Shown here: positions 43,271-51,800 of the stretch, one piece after another
How positions within the stretch are numbered: the stretch's first letter is position 1
How the letters are laid out: every line of letters begins with the position of its first letter
Assembly (NCBI GenBank): GCA_029262735.1
Contig: JAJCYY010000019.1
Span: 1 to 64,000, forward strand
DNA from: Chloroflexota bacterium
Lineage (GTDB): Bacteria > Chloroflexota > Dehalococcoidia > Lucifugimonadales > Lucifugimonadaceae
Reading direction: 5' to 3'
Length of the DNA stretch: 64,000 nucleotides
Notes under the pieces: generated by a model
Databases searched by the model: none
Seen by the model: the letters and a program-made list of their open reading frames with translations, nothing else
Told to the model about the DNA's origin: nothing
Made by a program: the position numbers and the translations under genes

Positions 43271-45808
43271 TTAGCCTGGCCTCTGTCGCCTCCAGATCGT
43301 GTAAGCGCCACCTGTAGCGGGCGCTACGATTGCGATTACGCCGAGGGCGATCAGCACCGACGCCCACCACGGCATTCCGCCACCGCTTTCGTCCGGTTCA
43401 CCTGGCAGATCGGGATCGACTGGTTGTGTCGATTGAGGAGTTGGTTGCAGGGCGCTGAGCGGGGTTGCGGTCGGTCGAGGTGTGCTGGTTGGGGCAACGG
43501 TTGCGACAGGCGATGAGGTTGGCTGTGGCGCAGGTGTTGGCGAAGGCGGTTGGGTAGCGGTAGGAACAGAGGTTGGTGTAGCGGTCGCAGCGGGCGGAGT
43601 CGGCGTGGGAGTCGCTCCACCCTGGTTGCCTGAGTCGTCCGGGCTGATCGCAACAACGCCAAAGAGCGAGAATCCACCTGCCAGCCCGGTGAATACGACT
43701 GTGCAGCGAGCAAGATCGCCTTCCAGTTCACAAGACGCCGGCAGTGTGTGTGACACCCCGTCGTCGCCGATCTTCGTGATGAAGATCTCCTTGCCACTGG
43801 CAACTCGGTCTTCGTACCACTCTCGGCTCACCGTCAACGAAACCGAGTTGTCACCAAGATCGTCGTTCGTTATGTCCTTTTTGCCGACCAGGACGACAAA
43901 TGCGATGTCTGACGCAGGGTCTTCTATCTCGCCACCAGAGCCCGCTGCGGCGAGCTGGAACGACGTTACTTCAGCAGGAATCGTCGTGATATCGCCGATG
44001 AACTCTGCGGCGAGTCCTATTGCGCCGGGCAGGCCAGACATCGCCACGCCAAATTCGGCGCCGACCTGCGTGACCAGTCCGCTGCTGCCAGAGAACTCCT
44101 CCGGTGTGGGCGGCTTGAACATTAGAGTCGGATCGTTGATCTGGACCTGCACGGAACTGGCTTCCGCTTCGACCTGAGCCGGTCCCGTGATGGAAACATG
44201 TTCATCTATGACGAGCGTTGCGGTGCCTGTCCCATTTTCAATGTCCAGGTTGAGGTTGCCAACCTTTGACTTGAGGGGGCCGGGACTGGAGGAACTGCCG
44301 CTTATCGGTTCTGTAGGGAACTCCAGCAGCAGACCGCCCTCACTGGGCGTGATGGATGGACCGGCGCCGTCCAGCGTTATCTGAGCGCCGAACGCGTCGG
44401 AGACAGCGTCTTCGAAATCTGCGAGTTCCAGGTTGTTTGCGATGATCCTGGGTGCGGTGGACGTTGCTGTCGGCGGATCGGTCGGTGCGCCGGAGCCCGG
44501 GGCTGTCAGCACTTCGTTAGATGGCTCGGAGAGCGGGCTTTCCGAGTCGGAGTTGCGTGCTCTGACGCTAAACCTGTAAGAGGTTGAACGGCTCAGTCCT
44601 GTGTAAGTTGCTGAGAGCACGCCAGGGCCAACTGCGAAGCCTTCTCCTGCGACCGGGTCCGAGGTGATGATGTAGCCGGTGACCGGTCCTGATCCGGTCT
44701 CGGTAGGCGCCTGCCATGTGACGATAGCTGAAGTGCCGTTTTCTCCGAGTGTTGCCGATACCGACTGTGGAGCGCCAAGCGGCTCAAGCGGATTGATAGC
44801 GGCGGTGATGGGTGCGCTGGGACCGGTTCCAATCGAGTTGATGGCGTTCACCTGGAACTGGTACGACTGCTCAGGGTCAAGCCCCCTGATGTTGACGCTC
44901 GTCTGTTGCGCCGACACGACGACTGCCTGACCGCTCGGAACGACGAGCACGCGGTAGCCAGTGACCGGAGAGCCGCCGTCGTCTTGCGGCACCTGCCAGT
45001 TCACGGCTGCGCCATTGACGATTGGAGTGACGATTACGTCTTGAGGAGCACCCGGGGCTTGCAATCCCGGTCCTGAAGTTGGAGCAGGTGGGGCACCGCC
45101 ACCTCCGCCACCACCGCCGCCTGATGGAACTGTCGCGGTTGGAACCGGGGTCGGGGTGTTTGGAACCGGGGTCGAAGTCGGAGTCGGCGTCGGCGGAGGG
45201 GGAGATTCGAGTACTGAGAGTGGACCGGCAGGGATGAGATCAAATGTAACACCTGTCGGATTTTCCACACTCGGTGGCTCAAATAGCCTGGTCGGAAGGG
45301 TTCCGGTAGTGCTGAAGCTGAGCGTCGGCTCGCCAGCTTTCCGGGTGATCGTCAGGTCCATTATCCGGCTTGAGGAAGGTCCTATAGAGGAGGTTGTACC
45401 GCAGATGAACCAGGTGGACCCGTCTGCGATGTTGCGCCCCGTCCATGCCGACGTCGGTGGTGTCGGAGTGGCTGTCGGCATTGGCGTGGGCGGCGGAGTC
45501 GGCGTCGGCGGGGTAAAGATCACATCGCAGGTAGCTGAAATAGTCACCTGAGCTGGATCGTGTTTGATCGATATCTGGGCTACGTTGACATCTGAGAGGC
45601 CCGTGCCGCTGATGTGAAGCTGTACGACCGCGGTGCCGTCGATGTCAGGTACTACGACGTGGTTAATCGCTGTTCCCGCACCGTCTGTGAACCCAATGGT
45701 TGGCCCTGCCTGAGCCGAGACGCCGAAAACGGCTACCGCAGTGCTCACCGCAACGGCTGCGAGCATTACAACCAACCCCGCAAAAACGGGTCTGAACGGT
45801 TTTTTCAT
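43271..45808 (-). CDS. Surface protein with cohesin-like, FnIII modules and C-terminal membrane anchor
   Basis: This 845-residue protein has a signal peptide (about 1-31), a cohesin-like beta domain (about 35-205) interrupted by a Thr-Pro insert, a Thr-Pro linker, two FnIII domains (about 250-340 and 345-437), a large unassigned beta-rich domain (about 455-720), another Pro/Thr linker (about 725-800) and a C-terminal membrane helix followed by R-R-Q-R-P-G. The arrangement fits a membrane-anchored surface scaffold. Cohesins bind dockerins, and the neighbouring proteins at 32775 and 45936 have dockerin-like ends. Start ATG 45808 with GAGGAG upstream. It precedes the RiPP operon on the same strand, 220 bp away. 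Confidence 0.78.
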   Translation of the reverse strand: MKKPFRPVFAGLVVMLAAVAVSTAVAVFGVSAQAGPTIGFTDGAGTAINHVVVPDIDGTAVVQLHISGTGLSDVNVAQISIKHDPAQVTISATCDVIFTPPTPTPPPTPMPTATPTPPTSAWTGRNIADGSTWFICGTTSSIGPSSSRIMDLTITRKAGEPTLSFSTTGTLPTRLFEPPSVENPTGVTFDLIPAGPLSVLESPPPPTPTPTSTPVPNTPTPVPTATVPSGGGGGGGGGAPPAPTSGPGLQAPGAPQDVIVTPIVNGAAVNWQVPQDDGGSPVTGYRVLVVPSGQAVVVSAQQTSVNIRGLDPEQSYQFQVNAINSIGTGPSAPITAAINPLEPLGAPQSVSATLGENGTSAIVTWQAPTETGSGPVTGYIITSDPVAGEGFAVGPGVLSATYTGLSRSTSYRFSVRARNSDSESPLSEPSNEVLTAPGSGAPTDPPTATSTAPRIIANNLELADFEDAVSDAFGAQITLDGAGPSITPSEGGLLLEFPTEPISGSSSSPGPLKSKVGNLNLDIENGTGTATLVIDEHVSITGPAQVEAEASSVQVQINDPTLMFKPPTPEEFSGSSGLVTQVGAEFGVAMSGLPGAIGLAAEFIGDITTIPAEVTSFQLAAAGSGGEIEDPASDIAFVVLVGKKDITNDDLGDNSVSLTVSREWYEDRVASGKEIFITKIGDDGVSHTLPASCELEGDLARCTVVFTGLAGGFSLFGVVAISPDDSGNQGGATPTPTPPAATATPTSVPTATQPPSPTPAPQPTSSPVATVAPTSTPRPTATPLSALQPTPQSTQPVDPDLPGEPDESGGGMPWWASVLIALGVIAIVAPATGGAYTIWRRQRPG

Positions 45809-45851
45809 TACTCCTCTGGCGAGTAGTACGAACGTGACGACGTGTTGAGAC

Positions 45852-45903
45852 CGGGAACCGACCCGGCCACGGCATTCTGGACGCAGTTGCCGTCAGAATG
45901 CCG
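45852..45903. repeat. Two hairpins between surface-protein genes
   Basis: CCGGG-AACCGA-CCCGG (45852-45867) and CGGCATTCTG (45870-45879) paired with CAGAATGCCG (45894-45903) lie between the two surface-protein genes. Neither has a T-run, so they may be processing or attenuation signals rather than terminators. Confidence 0.45.
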
Positions 45904-45935
45904 CGACGAGTGTTTAAATTCGCAGAGCCTATTGG

Positions 45936-47966
45936 TCACTGCCAGGGTCGGTCACCTGACACGCCGAAATTGCTGATCAGGATCGACAGATCAGCAGCCG
46001 TGACCGCTCCGTCGACGTTTGCCGCGAGAATCCCGTCGGCGTTGATGTCCACCACGTTGCCAAAGGCGTCACTACGTCCGATTAGATCCACTGGTTTATC
46101 GCCAAATGCGTCTAGGAGGGCGCTCAAATCAGCTCCAGTAACAGCCGGTGGAACATCTCCCGACGTAATCTGCCCGCCCAGCATCATCACAGGCTTATTT
46201 TCACCGGTGAGACCGAGGTCGTAGTCCGATAGTGAAAGGTCGATCTCCTGGCCCGGAACGTTGCCCAGTACATGGGTGAAGTATCCCGGAGCGCCGATAC
46301 GCAGCCTATAAAGATCACGAGTCACGCCATTGAAGACGAACGAGCCGTCGACTAGAACGGACATGCTGTCGACTACAAGATTGTCAGAATCCCTAATCAG
46401 CTCAACAATCGGGACAATTTCTGTGAACTGAGCATCGTGATCAACCTGTGAAGTGCCGCGGTCCGGCAGACCCTGCAGAGTCACTGTTCCGGGTGGGGCG
46501 ATTATCGAGGCTAGGTCATTCACAGTCAGCGTGAACGATTCCGTGTCTGTCCCACTGGCACCGTCGTCTGCTGTGACAACGATGGCGTAGTCACCTGCAT
46601 CACCGAAGTCGGTGACAAAGGAGATTGTGGCCGCGCCAGGACCAGTGGGCGTGATGGAGGCGATGCTCGTCGGAATTGTGAACCCGTCCAGCGTCGCCGA
46701 GATTACCGGTATGTGGCCGAGGTCTGTGTCAGCGTCGGATGCTGTGACGAAAACGTCGAGTGAACTTCCTTCGTTCACCGATTTATCAGTAATCGTGTCT
46801 ATGACTGGTGGCTGGTTTGTGGTTGTGACGGTCAGCGTGAAGGCTTTGACATCGTCGAACATGCCATTGGCCGCTGTGGAATCATCTGTAACTGTGACTT
46901 CGAGCGTGTATGCGCCTTCATCGAAGAATCCTGGCGTGAAGTCCAGGGAACCTGATCCGTCGCCGTTGTCGGTCAGGGTTGTGAACCCGGTCAGCACGCT
47001 CGGTATCAGTACAATCGGACCTCCACCAAGGCCGTCATCGATCGTCGCCGAGAACGCAAGGCCGTCCCCATCCGGGTCGGCTGCACTTAGCGGCACATTC
47101 AGTGAAGCGTTCTCCGCCACCGTTTGGGGAGAGGTGATAGCTGTCAGCACTGGCGAGCGGTTGACCTCGTCCACAGTCAGCGTGAACGACTCGGTCTCGG
47201 TCACCGCTCCAATCGCTTCCACAGCCACCGTATAGATACCGCCGTCATCGAATGTTGGGCTGACCGCAAAAGTTCCAGTATTGTCAAAGTTGTCGAGGAA
47301 TGTGATGAATGGCATTGCAACGGACGGTATCGGATCGCCGTTAATCGTCGCTGTGAGCGTCGGTATCACTCCGTCCGTTGTGGAGTTAACCACGACTTCA
47401 GGCGTTAGTGTGGAGTTCTCATCCACCGTCTGATCGCCAATCGGGTCCAGCAGGTCCCAGACAGTGAGGGTTCCCAGCGCGCCCGGCAGAACCTCTGTTC
47501 CGGCCTCGAAGAATGTTGTCCGGAAGGGATGTAAGCCACCGAGTAGCGTCAGCACCGTCTCACCTGTCACATCGCCGTTCTTCGTGATGGTGAAGCTCGC
47601 TGCGATGCCGCCGTCGGCGTTTGGACCGTCCTGCAGCGCACATGTGAATGCTGTGCCGCCTTCGACGGGAATGGCGAGACTCACGGCTCCACCGGCGTAG
47701 ATAGTCCCGCAAAGTGGCGCTGAGATGGTGAACTGCGCGTCGTGCTGGATATTGACCTGCACCGTGTCGGCTGCATCGAAACCGAGGTCTGTGACCTCGA
47801 GGCTCACGGTCGTCGAGTCACCGTCGCCGTCCAGCGAGATCACAGACGGGCTGAATACCAGCGATGTTGCATCCGCGTCTGCATGCTGGCTCCCGTCGCC
47901 CACGACCATTGCCGCGGCTACGAGGGTCAGCATGAGAGCCAGCGTTGTCAATCTTTGCTTGGACAT
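45936..47966 (-). CDS. Secreted protein with cohesin-like, Ig/cadherin-like and dockerin-like modules
   Basis: This 676-residue protein has a signal peptide (about 1-31) and a cohesin-like domain (about 35-155) with V-N-I-Q-H-D and F-T-I-S-A-P-L-C-G-T-I-Y. About three cadherin/Ig-like repeats (about 160-485) follow, each ending F-T-L-T-V, with N-R-S-P-V-L and N-Q-P-P-V-I linkers between them. A carboxypeptidase-regulatory-like domain (about 490-580) precedes a C-terminal dockerin-like pair (S-G-D-V-P-P-A-V-T-G-A-D-L-S and V-D-I-N-A-D-G...T-A-A-D-L-S). The cohesin-like module resembles those of the protease at 32775 and the anchor protein at 43271, so all three may assemble with one another. 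It is probably a structural or adhesive component. Confidence 0.8.
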   Translation of the reverse strand: MSKQRLTTLALMLTLVAAAMVVGDGSQHADADATSLVFSPSVISLDGDGDSTTVSLEVTDLGFDAADTVQVNIQHDAQFTISAPLCGTIYAGGAVSLAIPVEGGTAFTCALQDGPNADGGIAASFTITKNGDVTGETVLTLLGGLHPFRTTFFEAGTEVLPGALGTLTVWDLLDPIGDQTVDENSTLTPEVVVNSTTDGVIPTLTATINGDPIPSVAMPFITFLDNFDNTGTFAVSPTFDDGGIYTVAVEAIGAVTETESFTLTVDEVNRSPVLTAITSPQTVAENASLNVPLSAADPDGDGLAFSATIDDGLGGGPIVLIPSVLTGFTTLTDNGDGSGSLDFTPGFFDEGAYTLEVTVTDDSTAANGMFDDVKAFTLTVTTTNQPPVIDTITDKSVNEGSSLDVFVTASDADTDLGHIPVISATLDGFTIPTSIASITPTGPGAATISFVTDFGDAGDYAIVVTADDGASGTDTESFTLTVNDLASIIAPPGTVTLQGLPDRGTSQVDHDAQFTEIVPIVELIRDSDNLVVDSMSVLVDGSFVFNGVTRDLYRLRIGAPGYFTHVLGNVPGQEIDLSLSDYDLGLTGENKPVMMLGGQITSGDVPPAVTGADLSALLDAFGDKPVDLIGRSDAFGNVVDINADGILAANVDGAVTAADLSILISNFGVSGDRPWQ

Positions 47967-48849
47967 TTGCTAACTTCCATACTGAAAGGTCTCTTTCAGA
48001 CCGCTACCGGCACACTGCCGAGGACTTGATCTCTTTGCGATGAAGCACCCGGCCTTGAGCAGGGTCGGGTCCGATTGATTGTTCGAGACGGTAATTGTTG
48101 AACCGGATCAGATTGCCTGCCAATTTTCATGAGCACGGATATTTAGTGCTCATACTTAGCAGGTCTTTTCGGTCAATATCTATCCGGTACCGTGACACGT
48201 TCTCGTCGTTTGATTTAACCCAACGAATTGAGGCCACCGGTTCGTCAGGAAGGGCTGGCAGATGGGAAGCGTGTACGCGACGGGGATTTCGCGTGTGTAA
48301 CCGTTGGATGGGCGATGTGCCCGGTTCCATCAAGCCCGTGTTCGGACAGATGGGGACCAGTCCGCAACCGTGTATTTTTTTGGGACTCGCGAAATCGGAT
48401 CAGTACCTGTTCTGACGCAAATTCCTGATGCTGATATGTTGCAAAAAAGGAGCTGGAAAGTTACAGTTCAGCCGTGGAGGGATCGTCTGGTTTTCATCTT
48501 GGAATTCGTGGAAATGACAGCGCTTCCGGCCATGCTGGCACACCCGACCAAACGGTTCGCACACGCTCTAAAACCTGATGCCTCACGTCCGCTCGCTGTA
48601 AGAGTGCTGTAATGGTTGCTGCAGCAGGATTTGCTGCTCGACAGATGCCCAGACTCTGGCACTGCCGAAGGGTTTAGAGAAACCGGGCTGGAACTACCGG
48701 AAACGGAAATTGGTTGGGTGTCTCCTACCTTAGTGGTGATGTGATGGGGTCACTTAACATGAAATCAGCGGTCGTTGGTACGGCAACCTGCTGGATAGCT
48801 CGCACTTTCGTTTTTCTTCCCAGCCGGCTTGACAAGTAGGTTTTGACAG
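47967..48849. other. Long divergent intergenic region
   Basis: These 883 bases lie between divergent surface-protein genes. Short open frames (for example 48095-48415 and 48304-48612) have no recognisable domains and weak starts. A T-rich stretch follows an imperfect CGGAC..GTCCG hairpin near 48352-48388 and could be a weak plus-strand terminator. No repeat-family element or known riboswitch was recognised. It likely contains promoters and long leaders for both giant genes. Confidence 0.4.
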
Positions 48850-51800
48850 ATGCAAATTCGACCCGTTGCAGCTGGATTCTCATTCACAGCGCTTCTACTA
48901 ATTGTTGCTGCTTTACTTGTTTCGACTCTTTCTTCGTCACCTGAGCGAGCCAGTTCCGCTGTCTCCAGCGCTCCTGGCGATGTTTCGTCTATACGATCAG
49001 GGGACTGGTCGGACCCGACGGTCTGGAGCAGCGGTCTTGTGCCTCAATCCGGCGACAAGGCACTGATCTCAGCCGGTCACACAGTCGTCTTCGACACCAA
49101 TGCGGTAGTTAGCGGTGTTGATGTCAGCGGCAAGCTCGATTTCTCTCGTACCGTCAGCACGACACTTGAGACCTCTGACAACGTCGTTGTCCAGTCCGGC
49201 GGTGAGCTGATCGTGGGTCTCTCGGAAGACCCGATTCCGTCAAACATCGTGGCAAGAATTGTTTTCGATGTCGACACAAACGACGACTGGGTCGGTGGCA
49301 GCGACTTCGCATCTTCCGACACTGGCCTCTGGGTCATGGATGGCGGCCGGTGGGAGAGCCACGGATCTCCCATCTACATTCCCTGGACCGAGCTGGCGGC
49401 TGACGCTTCTGCCGGGTCAACCGAGGTAGTTGCCGAAGGCGCCCTCGTTGACTGGCCTGTTGGTGCCACTGTCCTCGTGACAGCGACAGGGCGCAATATT
49501 TCAACTGCTTACGGCGTTAACGACTACTTCACCGAGGACGAGGAACGCGGCATCGCGGCTGTGCAGGACCTCGGCGACGGCACAAGCAGGATCACCCTGG
49601 ACGCCCCGCTTGCTTACGGCCACTCAGGGTCTGGAGTAACGAACGGCGAAATTGGTCTGCTCTCCAGGAACGTGGTCGTCTCTGCCAGTAATTCAGCGCG
49701 TGCCCACACGGTGTATATGCACGGCTCCAGCGGCACAGCCAGCGACACTCTGTTCCTTCACCTTGGACCTACTGTGAGCAACCGCCACCCGGTCCACTTC
49801 TACGCAATGGCTGAGACGTCAATCGGCAAGGTGTTCCGCGGCAACGTCATCTGGGATTCGCTCAACCGGTTCGTAATGATTCACAACTCCGTGGGGATAG
49901 AGCTCACGGACAACATTGGCTACCGCGCTATCAAAGGTGGCTTCAAGCTTGAGGACTCCGGCTCCGGGATCAACGGTCCGAAGCCGATGGACAATATTTT
50001 CATCCACAACCTCGCTGTCAAAATCACAGGTCTTGACCGAAATGACAGGAGGCTGGCGGCGTTCCAGTCACAGCGAGAAAACCACTTCCTCGGCAATACA
50101 GCCGTCAGTATCGGTGGTAATGGCGACTCGTCAGGGTTTCACTGGCCTGAAGCGCACATTCAGAGCTCCGGCCAGGTCTTTGTTCAGAACGAATCACACT
50201 CGAACCTGATCCACGGTATGTTCGGCTGGCAGAACAACGGCGCTTTCCACATTGTTGAACCGAGCGTGTGGCGGAACAGCAGTAGCGGTATCAAGTGGGG
50301 CGCTTACGTAAACTCAGTGCAGTTCCATGGCCTGAACTCTGTCGGCAACGTTGACGCTAACTTCCGCGCTCGGAACAATCACCCGCAGATCTTCGACTCT
50401 TACTTTTCAGGTGAGGCAAGTTACCCGACTAACAACGGGCTGTTCATCGATTTTTACACCCTTCCGCCCTCACCTGACGACCCCGGACGGACTTACGGCT
50501 CAGTGTTGGAGAATCACGTAGTTGCAGATGTGAACCACCTGCCCAAGACGACCTGCGCCAATGACGATGACTGCATACCGACCTTCAACGCCATCGTTGG
50601 GACGCAGCTACTCTCAAGTACCCCGATCCGCTTCGGCACCGACTGGGAGACGAGAAACCCCTTCTTCGACGTGCGTGACTGGCAGGGCACTGGTGACGGT
50701 CTCCCACTGAGCTTCCGGGTCTCCAGGCCGGACCAGCCCAAGCCTTCGCCATCCGCCTTCTACCATGCTCCGTTCGACGCATGGGTCGACCCGGAGAACA
50801 GCACAGCTGCAGCGCGGCCGCTGCCACCTACCATTTCATGGACATCCACGCCTTCTTCCGTGGGCTCTGGACCGGTTACGTTCAGGGCCTCAGCAGCCGA
50901 TTTCACCACGAACGAAGGAGAGATTGAGTTCTTCGTTGACGAGATGGAACAGGCTTCACCGTGGCGGGCGGAGTACTACTCCAACCCGAACCTGGCCGGA
51001 TCACCGGTGGTTGTTACTGAGAAACCTGAGCTTGACTTCTTCCTTGGCATCGAACCCGAAAACCGGGATCTTAGCTTGAAGAGCACGAAAAACCTGTCTC
51101 CTTACCTGACTCTGACGCCGAAAGGCTCGTGGTCTGGGAGGTTCACGCGGGACTTTACCCTGGACGTTGGAGGCGAATTCGAGTTCTTCGTCCTGGCAAA
51201 CGACGGCGTGAGGTTCTACCTCGACGGCGCGCTGCTTGTCGATAGCTGGCGCGAACACTCAACGTGCTGCACATCGGAGAGCACCAGGCTGGTGAATCTG
51301 AGCGCCGGACCGCACCAGATTGTGACCGAGTTTTTCACCTCCACCAATGACCGTGCGAAATTGACCGTGGAAATGCACCGCATCCTTTCCGGCTCTTCAT
51401 TCGCAGACTCCTTCACCTTCGACCCTTCCCTGTGGAAGAACCGCAGGCAGATACGCGTCTACGCACGTGCTCACGACCCTGCGACCGAGTTCTACGCCTA
51501 CACACCGGTCCTGACATTCGACAACCCGAACTTCGATATCTCAGCGCCTGAGACGGCTCCGCCCTCGCCCGATGCAACGCCTACGCCTGTTCCACAGGCG
51601 ACCGCTACGCCCGTTCCGCAGGCTACTGCTACTCTCGTACCGGTGCCCGGAGGCGAACGGGTTTCTGACGGGCTGATCGCTCTGTACGAGTTCGAAGAGG
51701 GAGCAGGCTCATCAGTTGCTGACTCTTCAGGCGTAGGTACGCCGCTGGAACTCACCGTGCAGAACGTTGCCAGCGTCACATGGGTGGCAGGCGGCATTCG

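Noticed and set aside
47967-48849. Riboswitch in the long leader before the giant surface protein
   Set aside because: Looked for cobalamin and cyclic-di-GMP aptamer signatures by eye; none matched.
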